A stretch of 64,000 nt of DNA, taken from the NCBI GenBank assembly GCA_022772735.1, contig JALEZD010000020.1, positions 23,472 to 87,471 on the forward strand. The letters run 5' to 3'. The stretch comes from Erysipelotrichaceae bacterium (GTDB taxonomy: Bacteria > Bacillota_I > Bacilli_A > Erysipelotrichales > Erysipelotrichaceae). How positions within the stretch are numbered: position 1 is the first letter of the stretch; the number at the start of each line of letters is the position of its first letter. The position numbers and the translations under genes are program-made. Of the stretch, positions 51,065 through 60,334 are shown one piece after another. Below the pieces are notes generated by a model. The model was given only the letters and a program-made list of their open reading frames with translations. It had not been told where the DNA came from and did not search any database.

Positions 51065-51913
51065 ATGAATAATTTATTAAAAAAATTTCAACATAAAATA
51101 CTTATTGCGTTAACGGCATATTTGATATTTACAGGATTTTATTTGATATTTGAAGGTTTGTATAAGGATAATCCAAATACAGATAAATTCCCGTTATTTT
51201 TAACTTGTTTATCAGTACTTGTATTTTATATTGTGCCATTTTATTTTGGACTTAAATATTTGATAAAAAGATTTAATGTATCTATTGAAGCTGTTTATCT
51301 AAGTATAATATTGGGTATTACAGCTACTACATATTTAAGCAGTGAAGGAAATTCATTGTTATCGATGATATGGTTATCAATTGATCCTACAAGACAATTT
51401 TTAAATGATTGGGGAGCAGCTCTTACTGCACCATTTGCAGAGGAGTTTTCAAAAGGTTTCATTGTCTTGTTAGTGTTTTGGTTATGTAAAAAAATGTCTT
51501 TAAAAGCTGCATTTGTTTGTGGTTTAATTGCTGGACTTGGATTTCAAATGTTTGAAGATGTTTTATATATCCATAATGCTGTTTTTTTTGGAGATATATC
51601 AGGATTTGCAGAAGGACTTGAAAGAGTTGCGGCTGCATTTGGGACACACGCAATATTTACAGCAATGTTTGGTTGTGGACTTATGGTTTTAGTTAAAAAA
51701 TCAACTGCTATTTCAAAATACCATGCTATATTTTGGATGATAACTTCATTAGCAATTCATTTTGTTTGGAATTCACCTATTGAATGGGACGGAAAGACAT
51801 TTATGCTTGGATCATTTGGATTGTTTATGGCATGTTACATTTTTACAGTTGTTGATAAATTAAATGATAATGATCAAATTGATGAAAGTAAATTAGCAGA
51901 TACGACTTTATAA
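51065..51913 (+). CDS. PrsW-family intramembrane metalloprotease homologue
   Basis: A 282-residue membrane protein with about eight spans, started at ATG 51065 (RBS GGAGGG; the TTG at 51053 is too far upstream). PrsW motifs are present in order: APFAEEFSKGFIVLL with Glu-Glu and Lys (about residues 121-127), GLGFQMFEDVLYI (about 157-169), and GTHAIFTAMFGCG with the conserved His (about 195). A further His occurs in IHFVWNSP. In Bacillus PrsW cleaves the anti-sigma factor RsiW; no sigma or anti-sigma gene is in this window. It likely shares a transcript with the CPBP gene upstream. Confidence 0.85.
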   Translation: MNNLLKKFQHKILIALTAYLIFTGFYLIFEGLYKDNPNTDKFPLFLTCLSVLVFYIVPFYFGLKYLIKRFNVSIEAVYLSIILGITATTYLSSEGNSLLSMIWLSIDPTRQFLNDWGAALTAPFAEEFSKGFIVLLVFWLCKKMSLKAAFVCGLIAGLGFQMFEDVLYIHNAVFFGDISGFAEGLERVAAAFGTHAIFTAMFGCGLMVLVKKSTAISKYHAIFWMITSLAIHFVWNSPIEWDGKTFMLGSFGLFMACYIFTVVDKLNDNDQIDESKLADTTL

Positions 51914-51946
51914 AATCTTTATTTCATTGATGTTGAAGTGTTACAA

Positions 51947-51975
51947 TTGACTTTTATATTTTAAAAAAGTATAGT
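51947..51975 (+). promoter_or_regulatory. Promoter of the FMN-binding lipoprotein gene
   Basis: TTGACT (51947-51952), a 17-bp spacer and TATAGT (51970-51975), 21 bp before ATG 51997. RBS GGAGG follows at 51985-51989. Confidence 0.8.
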
Positions 51976-51996
51976 TTAGCTTCGGAGGAAAATTTA

Positions 51997-52419
51997 ATGA
52001 AAAAATTACTCAAATTATTATTTATTGGAATTATTGCATCATCTTTGATTGCTTGTACTAATAAAACTCAAACAGAAAGTACTGTGAGTGCTAGCCCTAC
52101 ACCAGAAACAACAAGTACACCAGAGGTAACTTCTGAAACTTCGTCTGCAAAATATGTTGCAGGAACTTACACTAAAAGTGCACAAGGCAAAAATGGAGAA
52201 ATTACTTTAGAAGTGGTTTTATCTGAAAGTGAAATTGTTAGCATAAATGTCGTAAGTGAAAGTGAAACTCCAGAATTAGGTGGGGTTGCATTATCAACAA
52301 TGCTTCCAGCAATTATTGAAGCACAATCAACAGATGTTGATAGTGTTACAGGCGCAACAATAACAAGTACTGCAATTATTGAAATTGTGAATAGTATTTT
52401 ATCTGAAGCAAGTAAATAA
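51997..52419 (+). CDS. FMN-binding-domain lipoprotein
   Basis: A 140-residue lipoprotein: signal peptide with lipobox SLIACTN (Cys 20), a Ser/Thr/Pro-rich linker to about residue 52, then one FMN-binding domain (about 53-140). VDSVTGATITSTAI (about 113-126) contains the S/T-G-A-T motif at which ApbE attaches FMN covalently. Such flavinylated lipoproteins serve extracellular electron transfer (PplA) or as subunits of redox pumps. It has its own promoter and terminator. No apbE, ndh2 or rnf gene is in the window, so its electron donor lies elsewhere. Confidence 0.88.
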   Translation: MKKLLKLLFIGIIASSLIACTNKTQTESTVSASPTPETTSTPEVTSETSSAKYVAGTYTKSAQGKNGEITLEVVLSESEIVSINVVSESETPELGGVALSTMLPAIIEAQSTDVDSVTGATITSTAIIEIVNSILSEASK

Positions 52420-52443
52420 CAAGATTATTCTTGTTATTTTTTT
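52415..52443 (+). terminator. Terminator after the FMN-binding lipoprotein gene
   Basis: Arms AATAACAAG (52415-52423) and CTTGTTATT (52430-52438) with a 6-nt loop and TTTTT. Confidence 0.88.
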
Positions 52444-52483
52444 CTTCACAAATGAAAAATATTTCATAAAAATGAAAAAATAT

Positions 52484-52512
52484 TTGACTTTTTACACAGC
52501 GTGGTATATATT
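52484..52512 (+). promoter_or_regulatory. Promoter of the T-box leader
   Basis: TTGACT (52484-52489), a 17-bp spacer and TATATT (52507-52512). Transcription would begin near 52519, just ahead of the T-box stem I. Confidence 0.7.
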
Positions 52513-52524
52513 TTTTATTAAATT

Positions 52525-52736
52525 CAATGAACAAAAGAGTAGATTTTTATTTCCAACAGCGAAAGTGGACAGAGTGTGAGCCACTTGGTACAGTAAAGGT
52601 TGAACCGCATTTGGGAGAAGTTTTATCGAAATTAGTAGGTAAATCCGGTAGTTCCGTTATAACTTTGAGTGGCTATTTTTAATAGCAATAAGAGTGGTAT
52701 CGCGCTAGTCGTCTCTTTTAAGAGGCGGCTTTTTTA
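52525..52736 (+). ncRNA. T-box riboswitch, candidate arginine specifier
   Basis: The conserved T-box core AGAGTGGTATCGCG is at 52691-52704, with TGGT (52695-52698) to pair with an uncharged tRNA end whose discriminator is A. A strong terminator follows: AGTCGTCTCTT (52707-52717) with the partner ending GGCGGCT at 52730, then TTTTTT. Stem I lies at about 52535-52620, with apical stem GTGG/CCAC and the sequence GAAC-CGC-ATTTGGGA. By comparison with other T-boxes I read CGC (52606-52608) as specifier, that is arginine. CCG (proline) one base earlier is the alternative. It controls the amino-acid importer downstream. Confidence 0.9.
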
Positions 52737-52805
52737 TTGAAGGGGGTGGTTGTATGATTGAAGATCGAAGATTTTATTTAATTAAAATTAAGGAAGGAGA
52801 AAAAT

Positions 52806-53627
52806 ATGAAAAAATTATTATTAATTTTAATTTTATTAGTAAGCGCTTGTTCGAAACAATCTACAACCTATTCAAACAAATTAGAAGAAATTATATCGAA
52901 AGGTACACTTGTAATAGCTACATCACCTGATTATGCACCATTAGAGTTTTTAGATAATAATCAAAATCCTGTGGGTTCTGAAATGGAGCTTGCAAAATAT
53001 ATTGCGGATAAATTAGGGGTTAAATTAAAAATTGAAACAATGGAATTTGCAGGTACTTTAACTGCAGTAGATACTGAGAAAGTTGATTTAGCTATTTCAG
53101 GTTTTGGTTGGAAAGAAGATAGAGCTTTAAATTATGAATTATCTATTGGTTATAACAATGAGGAGGGTTCAGAGTCAAGCTGTCATACAATTTTAATCAA
53201 CAATGAGAATATTTCAAAATACAAGACATTAACTGATTTTAAAGGAACAACTATTGCGGCTCAAGCTTCATCTTTACAAGAACAATATGCAAGTGAACAA
53301 ATTGAAGATGTTAGTATTGAAACAGTACAGACAATTGATCAAGCATTATTAGCATTGCAATCAAAAAAAGTTGATGGTGTTGCGCTTAGTTGTGAACTTG
53401 CGAGTGGATATGCGAATAGTATTGAAAATATAGTTACATCAAATGTTAAATTCGATATTAGTGCAGATGGAATGTATTCTGGAAATGTTGTTGCTGCAAA
53501 AAAAGGTGAAACAGAATTAATTGAAAAAATAAATGAAATACTTAATGAAGTTAATTCTAATGGTTTATATAAAAAGTGGAATGAAGATGCTAAAAATTTA
53601 GCTAAACAATTGGGAATTAATTTTTAG
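52806..53627 (+). CDS. Polar amino-acid ABC transporter substrate-binding lipoprotein
   Basis: A 273-residue lipoprotein with lipobox LLVSACSK (Cys 16). The family-3 solute-binding fold follows: GTLVIATSPDYAPLEFLDNN (about residues 32-51), GSEMELAKYIADKLGVKLKI, DLAISGFGWKEDR (about 98-110) and the hinge segment FKGTTIAAQASSLQEQY. Under a T-box with probable arginine specifier, arginine is the favoured ligand; lysine, histidine or glutamine remain possible by family. RBS AAGGAGA precedes ATG 52806. Confidence 0.92.
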   Translation: MKKLLLILILLVSACSKQSTTYSNKLEEIISKGTLVIATSPDYAPLEFLDNNQNPVGSEMELAKYIADKLGVKLKIETMEFAGTLTAVDTEKVDLAISGFGWKEDRALNYELSIGYNNEEGSESSCHTILINNENISKYKTLTDFKGTTIAAQASSLQEQYASEQIEDVSIETVQTIDQALLALQSKKVDGVALSCELASGYANSIENIVTSNVKFDISADGMYSGNVVAAKKGETELIEKINEILNEVNSNGLYKKWNEDAKNLAKQLGINF

Positions 53628-53638
53628 TTGGTGATAAA

Positions 53639-54298
53639 ATGGGTGGACAAGGATTAATAGAAGTTTTTATAGAATATTATCCATTATTTATTAATGGATT
53701 ATTAACAACATTATTTTATGCATTTATTGCAGTTTTATTGGGTAGTATTTTAGGAATATTTATTACAATGCTTAATTTTTCAAAGTTTAAATTTATTTCA
53801 AAGTTATATGTAACAATTTTAAGAGGTACGCCAATTTTAGCTCAACTTTATATTGCATATTATTTTATGCCTGTTTTAATTCCTTCATTAAATAATTTAC
53901 CAAAAAGTTTCACTATAATTTTTGCATTAGTTTTAAATAGTAGTGCATATGTTAGTGAAATATTTAGGGGTGGAATTAATTCTGTGGATGTAGGACAAAG
54001 TGAAGCTGCACAATCACTTGGTATGACAAGAAAAAATACAATGATTAAAATTGTATTGCCACAAGCTATTAAAAACATTATTCCATCACTTGGAAATGAA
54101 TATATAACTATGATTAAGGAAACTTCACTAGCATCCTCACTTGCGGTAAGTGAGCTTATGTACGTTAAAACAATTCTAGCTAATAAATTTTTATTTTGGC
54201 AACCATTAATTATTATTGCGTGTATTTATTTACTTGTGACAATTATTTTATCTTATTTTGTTGAAATATTAGAAAAGAGGTTGAAGTTGAGTGAATAA
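53639..54298 (+). CDS. Polar amino-acid ABC transporter permease
   Basis: A 219-residue HisM/GlnP-type permease with about five spans. [20 protein letters not shown] opens it, [16 protein letters not shown] (about residues 61-76) is the signature HisM region, and [20 protein letters not shown] (about 122-141) is the ATPase-coupling helix. One permease gene suggests a homodimer. It overlaps the ATPase gene by 8 bp. Confidence 0.94.
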   Translation: MGGQGLIEVFIEYYPLFINGLLTTLFYAFIAVLLGSILGIFITMLNFSKFKFISKLYVTILRGTPILAQLYIAYYFMPVLIPSLNNLPKSFTIIFALVLNSSAYVSEIFRGGINSVDVGQSEAAQSLGMTRKNTMIKIVLPQAIKNIIPSLGNEYITMIKETSLASSLAVSELMYVKTILANKFLFWQPLIIIACIYLLVTIILSYFVEILEKRLKLSE

Positions 54299-55019
54299 GA
54301 TTATTGAAGTTAAAAATCTAAATAAAAATTTTAACAATTTAAATGTATTAAATAATATCACTGAGTATATAAAAAAAGGTGAAGTCGTAAGTATTATTGG
54401 ACCTTCTGGTTCAGGGAAATCAACTTTTTTAAGATGCTTAAATTTATTAGAAACTCCAAGTTCTGGTGAAATATTGTTTGAAGGTATGCTGATTGATAAA
54501 AACACTAATATTGATGTTTACAGAAGAAATATAGGTATGGTGTTTCAGCATTTTAATGTATTCCCACATTTGACAGTTTTAGAAAATATAATAATTACAC
54601 CTATAACTGAGTTGAAAATTGATAAAAATACCGCAATAATGGAAGCTGAAAAACTGCTTAAAATGGTAAATTTGTATGATAAATTAAATGAATATCCTAA
54701 AAAATTGTCAGGTGGTCAAAAACAACGTTTGGCTATAGTAAGAGCACTTGCGATGAAACCAAAGGTTATGCTTTTTGATGAACCTACTAGTGCATTAGAT
54801 CCTGAAATGGTAAAAGAAGTTTTAGAAGTTATAAAAAAGTTGGCAGATGATGGAATGACATGTGTTATTGTTACTCATGAAATGAAATTTGCGAAAGAGG
54901 TTTCTGACAGAGTGTTTTTTATGGCAGATGGGATAGTCGCTGAAAAAGGAGACGTTAGAGAGATTTTTGATAATCCAAAAAATCAAAGAACAATAGATTT
55001 TTTAAGCAAAGTGTTGTAG
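54291..55019 (+). CDS. Polar amino-acid ABC transporter ATPase
   Basis: A 242-residue GlnQ/HisP-type ATPase. Walker [10 protein letters not shown] (about residues 36-44), Q-loop [17 protein letters not shown] (about 84-100), signature [16 protein letters not shown] (about 141-156), Walker [17 protein letters not shown] (about 161-176) and H-loop VTHEM. The start is GTG, inside the end of the permease gene. Last gene of the T-box-controlled importer. Confidence 0.95.
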   Translation: MNKIIEVKNLNKNFNNLNVLNNITEYIKKGEVVSIIGPSGSGKSTFLRCLNLLETPSSGEILFEGMLIDKNTNIDVYRRNIGMVFQHFNVFPHLTVLENIIITPITELKIDKNTAIMEAEKLLKMVNLYDKLNEYPKKLSGGQKQRLAIVRALAMKPKVMLFDEPTSALDPEMVKEVLEVIKKLADDGMTCVIVTHEMKFAKEVSDRVFFMADGIVAEKGDVREIFDNPKNQRTIDFLSKVL

Positions 55020-55053
55020 TTTGAACATCAGTTGAAATTTATCAACTAATATT

Positions 55054-55099
55054 AAATAGTATATCTAGGTTAATAATAAACTTACTATACTATTTTTTT
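55054..55099 (+). terminator. Terminator of the amino-acid importer operon
   Basis: Arms AAATAGTATA (55054-55063) and TATACTATTT (55086-55095) with a 22-nt loop, then a T run of seven. It insulates the cas operon from the importer. Confidence 0.75.
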
Positions 55100-55128
55100 A
55101 GAATAATTTTTTTTATGATTAGATAGTG

Positions 55129-55158
55129 TTTCATTTCATATAAAATGATATAATGAAA
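55129..55158 (+). promoter_or_regulatory. cas operon promoter inside an inverted repeat
   Basis: An extended -10, TGATATAAT (TATAAT at 55149-55154), lies 42 bp before the cas3 ATG; no good -35 is seen. It is enclosed by arms TTTCATT (55129-55135) and AATGAAA (55152-55158), a possible operator. Confidence 0.5.
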
Positions 55159-55196
55159 ATACAAAGATTTATTTAAATGATAAAACGGGTGTTAAT

Positions 55197-58007
55197 ATGA
55201 CTAGTTCTTGTTTTTGGGCTAAAAAAGAGGATAAAAATGGGATGTTTTTTTGGTTATCACTTTTTCAACATTTAGAAGACACAAAAAATGTTGTTGGTAT
55301 ACTCTGGGATCAGTGGTTGTGTGATGGACAAAGAAAACTTATTAACACTTCAATAAGTTCTAATGAAAAAAATGATGGTAAAAATTTATGTATGTTTTTG
55401 GGGGCAGTTCATGACATTGGAAAAGCTACACCTGCTTTTCAGGCTAAAAAAAGTTTTTCAAATTCCAATGATTTGGATTGTCAACTTATTGGTAAATTGC
55501 TTTTAAATGGTTTTGAAGGAATCAATGATTTTTACACTTATGATATGAGTAATACTCCACATAATATTGCAGGTCAATATCTGTTAATGAGCTATGGTGT
55601 AAAAGAAGATATTGCAGTAATTGTAGGTGGACATCATGGAAAAACAGTTGATAAATTGTTGGATGTTAGAGATGAATTATCTGCACATACTTCTAATTAT
55701 TTTCAAACAGAAGATAAAAATAGTTCTGTATACAAAAAATGGGATACTGAACAAAGAAAAATATTTGATTGGGCTTTAAAAGAATGTGGATATAACAATG
55801 TGAATGACTTACCCAAGATAAAGCAACCTGCTCAAGTTATTTTGCTTGGTTTACTTATAATGGCTGATTGGATAGTAAGTAATGATGATTATTTTCCATT
55901 AATCAATATAGATGAATCGAGTATTGTAAATAATAAAGATAGATACATAAAAGGCTATAAAAAATGGAAAAAGGGTGATTTGTGGATACCAAATAGCAAT
56001 GATTTTATTGATGGGAATTTTATAAAATTATATAAGAACAGATTTGGGTTTAAAAATCCAAAACCTGTTCAGAAAAAAATGTATGAAGTAATTCAAAATA
56101 TTAAAAATCCTGGAATAATTATATTAGAAGCACCAATGGGTGAAGGTAAAACAGAAGCCGCTTTAGTTGGAATGGAACAGTTATCAATTAAAACTGGAAG
56201 AAGTGGAATGTACTTTGGATTACCAACTCAAGCAACTTCTAATGGGATTTTCCCTAGAATTTTAAACTGGTTACCAAAAACAAAAGAAGACAAAGACGAT
56301 AAAACACAAGTAAGACTTGTACATAGTAAAGCTTATTTAAATAAAGATTTTTCAAGTTTATCAAGAAATATGAATGTTGATGGAGATGTTGATTATAACT
56401 TAATTGTCAACGAATGGTTTTCTGGAAGAAAAACTGCAGTTTTGGATGATTTTGAGGTGGGGACAATAGATCAATTTCTAATGGTATCTTTAAAACAAAA
56501 ACATTTACCACTTAGACATCTGGGATTTAGTAAAAAAGTTGTAATAATTGACGAGGTTCATGCATATGATGCTTATATGAGTAGTTATTTATTGCAGTCG
56601 ATAAAATGGATGGGTGCCTATGGTGTTCCAGTTATTATCCTTTCTGCTACATTACCCGAAAATAGAAGGATAGAACTAATGAAAAATTACATGATGGGAA
56701 TGGGGGTTAATTGGAAAAAAGAAGAAAAAATTGAAAGAGATAATTCAATGAAAACACTAACTTATCCTTTAATTACATTTAATGATGGAGATAAAATTTA
56801 TCAAATTAGAGATATTGAAACGGATAATAATTCACAAAAAAATATTTTTGTTAATAAAATTGATGAAGAAAATCTTGAGAATACTGTAGATAATTTGTTT
56901 AAGAGAGGTGGAGTTATCGGAATTATTGTTAATACTGTAGCTAGGGCACAAAAAATTGGAAGGTTACTTTCTGAGAAATTTGGTAGTGAATTTGTTGAAG
57001 TATTACATTCGGCTTTTATTTCTAGTGAAAGAATTAGAAAAGAAGAAGAATTATTAAAGACAATTGGTAAAGATGGAAAAAGACCAGAAAGAAAAATCAT
57101 TGTTGGAACTCAAGTAATTGAGCAATCATTAGATATAGATTTTGACGTTATAATTAGTGATTTAGCACCAATGGATTTACTTATTCAAAGGGTTGGGAGA
57201 CTGCATAGGCATAATAGAAAGGATAGAAATAAGAACCACATTGCTCCTTGTTTATTTGTAATGGGAACAAGTAATGCATTAGATTTTGAAGGAGGATCTT
57301 TATCAATATATGGAGGATTTTTACTTGCAAGAACTCAGTACTATTTGCCTGATAAAATATTAATACCTGACGATATATCAAAACTTGTGCAAAATGTTTA
57401 TAAATTTAATCATGAAAAAGGTAAAGAACTTTTTAATGTTGAAAACATAAAATACGCTGATGAAGAGTTGAATGAAAAGTATTACGGGTTTTTGGGAGAA
57501 TTTTACTCCAAAATTGATGAAAAAGTAAAAAGTTCAAAAGAATACCAAATTGGAAATCCTGTATTGAAATCCGGTTATAAAAAAAACAGTTTAGAGGAAT
57601 GGTTAATTAATCCGGATTTAAGTTCTGAAACAAAGGCATATGCTCAAGTAAGGGATTCTGAAGATAGTATAGAAGTAATTGCTTTAAAAAAGTTTGGAGA
57701 TGGCTATGGAACTTTTAATGAATTTGGTGATATTTCAGAAAATATTCACGATAAGAAAACAATTGAGAAGATAATGGGAAATACAATCAAACTACCTCTT
57801 GTCTTAACAAGACAATATGATATAGATAGTACAATAGTAATGCTAGAGAAATATAATAGTAACAATGAAAAATTGAATGAATGGAGGGAAATTCTATGGC
57901 TCAAAGGTGAATTGGGAATAATTTTTGATGAAAATAATGAATTTATAATTGGAAAATACAAAATGAAATACAGTGAAAAGTATGGATTAAGTATAGAAAG
58001 GATATGA
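55197..58007 (+). CDS. cas3: Type I-E CRISPR-associated helicase-nuclease Cas3
   Basis: A 936-residue protein of usual I-E length. The N-terminal HD nuclease domain (about 20-260) has an early His (SLFQHLEDT), the HD pair in LGAVHDIGKATPAF (residues 72-73), and VGGHHGK near 143-149. The SF2 helicase core has Walker A APMGEGKTEAAL (about 312-323), DEVHAYDAYM (about 452-461), SATLPE, and motif VI QRVGRLHRHNR (about 663-673). Recruited by Cascade, it nicks and degrades the target DNA. ATG with GGGTG upstream. First gene of the cas operon. Confidence 0.97.
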   Translation: MTSSCFWAKKEDKNGMFFWLSLFQHLEDTKNVVGILWDQWLCDGQRKLINTSISSNEKNDGKNLCMFLGAVHDIGKATPAFQAKKSFSNSNDLDCQLIGKLLLNGFEGINDFYTYDMSNTPHNIAGQYLLMSYGVKEDIAVIVGGHHGKTVDKLLDVRDELSAHTSNYFQTEDKNSSVYKKWDTEQRKIFDWALKECGYNNVNDLPKIKQPAQVILLGLLIMADWIVSNDDYFPLINIDESSIVNNKDRYIKGYKKWKKGDLWIPNSNDFIDGNFIKLYKNRFGFKNPKPVQKKMYEVIQNIKNPGIIILEAPMGEGKTEAALVGMEQLSIKTGRSGMYFGLPTQATSNGIFPRILNWLPKTKEDKDDKTQVRLVHSKAYLNKDFSSLSRNMNVDGDVDYNLIVNEWFSGRKTAVLDDFEVGTIDQFLMVSLKQKHLPLRHLGFSKKVVIIDEVHAYDAYMSSYLLQSIKWMGAYGVPVIILSATLPENRRIELMKNYMMGMGVNWKKEEKIERDNSMKTLTYPLITFNDGDKIYQIRDIETDNNSQKNIFVNKIDEENLENTVDNLFKRGGVIGIIVNTVARAQKIGRLLSEKFGSEFVEVLHSAFISSERIRKEEELLKTIGKDGKRPERKIIVGTQVIEQSLDIDFDVIISDLAPMDLLIQRVGRLHRHNRKDRNKNHIAPCLFVMGTSNALDFEGGSLSIYGGFLLARTQYYLPDKILIPDDISKLVQNVYKFNHEKGKELFNVENIKYADEELNEKYYGFLGEFYSKIDEKVKSSKEYQIGNPVLKSGYKKNSLEEWLINPDLSSETKAYAQVRDSEDSIEVIALKKFGDGYGTFNEFGDISENIHDKKTIEKIMGNTIKLPLVLTRQYDIDSTIVMLEKYNSNNEKLNEWREILWLKGELGIIFDENNEFIIGKYKMKYSEKYGLSIERI

Positions 58008-58011
58008 TATT

Positions 58012-59757
58012 TTGGGACGATTTAATTTATTGGATGAACCTTGGATTTCAGTTATTATTGACGAAAGTGGTAAAACAAAGGAAGTTTCACTAAAAAAATT
58101 ATTTCAGGAATCTCATTTATTTTTGGATTTAGCTGGAGACACTAAAATACAAGATTTTGCGATAATGAGAATTTTACTTGCAGTTTTGCATACAGTATTT
58201 TCTAGATTCAATGCAGATGGTGAAGAATACGGTTATTTTCAATTAGATGAAAGATTTAAACCACTAGAAGATATAAATGAAGAAGATTTAGATAATTATA
58301 TTGAGGATCTATATGAAACATGGCAGAACTTGTGGGAAAATAAAAAGTTTCCAAAAATAATATGTGAGTATTTGGAAAAATGGAACGATAGGTTTTATTT
58401 ATTTGATGGTATGTATCCGTTTATGCAGGTCAGAAAAGAACATGTTTCTAATGTGATTAATATTGAAAAAAGTAAAAAAAGCAAAAAAGATACAGGAATG
58501 ACAATGTGCAGAACTATTAATAGGTTGATATCTGAAAGTAAACATAAAATTGCGATTTTTTCCCCAAAAATTGATATAGATAAGAATAAGTTAAAATATT
58601 CTGAATTTGTTAGATGGTTGATAACTTTTCAACAATACTCAGAATCTGGAGAAAAAAATGTTTTTAGTAAAGGTGATACATCGTGTGGATGGTTGATGGA
58701 AATAGGAGGTTATTACTTCAAATCTGATAACTTATTTAAAACTTTATTAATTAATTTTATGATTATACATCATATTGAACAATACAATAAAAGAATTCAA
58801 AAGCCTTGCTGGGAATATGATATAGAAGAAATCTTAAATTTTTACGTCAAAAAAAATACACTAAATTTTAGAATCGACAATTTGGCTAGTCTTTATACAT
58901 CATGGAGTAGAGCCATATATAATGAAATAGATTTTGAATGTTTTGAAACAACTGATCAATTTCTGTGGTGTATCAAGCTAAACAATATAAAAAATCACGG
59001 TAAACAACTTGAAGTAATGACTGCATGGGAAAATAAAAAAAATATGCCTATAAAACTTGATTATAGTAAATCAATATGGAGATCATTTGGAGTTGTTACA
59101 TCTTATGAAAATCTATCTGTATTTAATAATAGAAATATAATAGAACCAGCAATTGTACATTGGATAAATAAAATAAGTAGAGTCATGAAAGAAAAAAATG
59201 AAAAGCTCAATATAATATTATGTTCTGTTGGTGTAGATTATAGACTAGACGCATCAAAAAGTATAACAAATGAAATATTTGATTATTTAAATATAGATAA
59301 TTATGTTTTTATAGACACTCAAAATAATGGATGGATAATAAGAATAAATGAAGTAATTGAAAAAACAAAAAAAATTATTAAAAAAGGGTATGAATCATAC
59401 ATTTTAGATATATGTGAAATACGGAATATTTATCAAAACTCAGATACTGATAAAAGAAGATATATAAATAAAAAAACTGAAGAGTTATATTTTAAAATAG
59501 ATTTATCTTTTAGAAGATGGATATCAAGTATAAAGTATGATGATTTTAAAGAACAAAAAACAAGTGAATGGCTTGCAAAATTATATTCAATAGTCAAAGA
59601 TGAAGCAGAGAATATTATAAAAAATGGAACAATGAGAGACTATATTGGAATCGAAAATGAAGGGAGTAATATAAATATTGTAACAATATTTAATAAATTT
59701 ATGTATTTTTTAAATAATGAATTAATTTATAAGGAGGATAAAAGTGGAGGAGATTAA
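58012..59757 (+). CDS. cas8e: Cascade large subunit Cas8e (CasA/Cse1)
   Basis: A 581-residue protein. The start FNLLDEPWISVIIDESGKTK is the Cse1 hallmark, followed by SLKKLFQESHLFLDLAGDTK and FDGMYPFMQV near 130-140. The C-terminal part is helical, as in the four-helix bundle of Cse1. It recognises the PAM and recruits Cas3. The start is TTG at 58012, with AAAGGA 6-8 bp upstream. It ends 14 bp inside cse2. Sequence conservation outside the N-terminus is low, as usual for this subunit. Confidence 0.95.
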   Translation: MGRFNLLDEPWISVIIDESGKTKEVSLKKLFQESHLFLDLAGDTKIQDFAIMRILLAVLHTVFSRFNADGEEYGYFQLDERFKPLEDINEEDLDNYIEDLYETWQNLWENKKFPKIICEYLEKWNDRFYLFDGMYPFMQVRKEHVSNVINIEKSKKSKKDTGMTMCRTINRLISESKHKIAIFSPKIDIDKNKLKYSEFVRWLITFQQYSESGEKNVFSKGDTSCGWLMEIGGYYFKSDNLFKTLLINFMIIHHIEQYNKRIQKPCWEYDIEEILNFYVKKNTLNFRIDNLASLYTSWSRAIYNEIDFECFETTDQFLWCIKLNNIKNHGKQLEVMTAWENKKNMPIKLDYSKSIWRSFGVVTSYENLSVFNNRNIIEPAIVHWINKISRVMKEKNEKLNIILCSVGVDYRLDASKSITNEIFDYLNIDNYVFIDTQNNGWIIRINEVIEKTKKIIKKGYESYILDICEIRNIYQNSDTDKRRYINKKTEELYFKIDLSFRRWISSIKYDDFKEQKTSEWLAKLYSIVKDEAENIIKNGTMRDYIGIENEGSNINIVTIFNKFMYFLNNELIYKEDKSGGD

Positions 59758-60334
59758 GGAAACAGTTTACTCGGTTACCAAAAGGATTTTAATTAAGCTG
59801 GATGCTTTATCTGATCAGCCAACAGGGAAAGCTTATCTGGCAAAAATTAGAAATTCTATTGGAAAATCTATTAATGAAGCAACAGATGTTTGGCAAATTT
59901 TATTTGAAAATCTGCCTGAAGAATTTTTAAGTGAAACAAAAAAACCAAAAATTGAAGAATTGGCAATTTTGACATCGATTCAAATGTATGCCTTACATAA
60001 ACAAGGGAATGATTTAAAACTTTATAGTGATGAAGATGCAAAATTTAAAAATATTGGTTATTCGTTAAGAAAACTTAAATTGGATACTAGTAGTGTTTCT
60101 ATTAATAAAAGATTTAATTCAATGATAACATCCACAACATTTGAAGAATTATCAAATCATCTCAGAAGTTTAATTAAAATATTAAAATCAAAGTTTCCGG
60201 ATATGTTTGTGGATTATGCTTTATTAGCTGATGACTTGTTTAGTTATTTAAAAGGTTATGATCAAGATGTCAGATTAAGATGGTCAAGAGAATATTACAA
60301 AATGAATAGTAAAGGAGAAAATAATAATGAATAA
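59744..60334 (+). CDS. cse2: Cascade small subunit Cse2 (CasB)
   Basis: A 196-residue, mainly helical protein. GKAYLAKIRNSIGKSINEAT (about residues 27-46) and the basic segments SLRKLKLDTSS and FNSMITSTTFEELSNHLRSL are typical Cse2 features. Two copies line the belly of Cascade and stabilise the displaced strand. The start is GTG, preceded by AAGGAGG within cas8e. The stop overlaps cas7e by 8 bp. Confidence 0.93.
   Translation: MEEIKETVYSVTKRILIKLDALSDQPTGKAYLAKIRNSIGKSINEATDVWQILFENLPEEFLSETKKPKIEELAILTSIQMYALHKQGNDLKLYSDEDAKFKNIGYSLRKLKLDTSSVSINKRFNSMITSTTFEELSNHLRSLIKILKSKFPDMFVDYALLADDLFSYLKGYDQDVRLRWSREYYKMNSKGENNNE

Noticed and set aside
55020..55196. Possible CRISPR leader or repeat upstream of cas3
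   Set aside because: No direct repeats of 25-40 bp were found here or elsewhere in the window; the region holds a terminator and a promoter.
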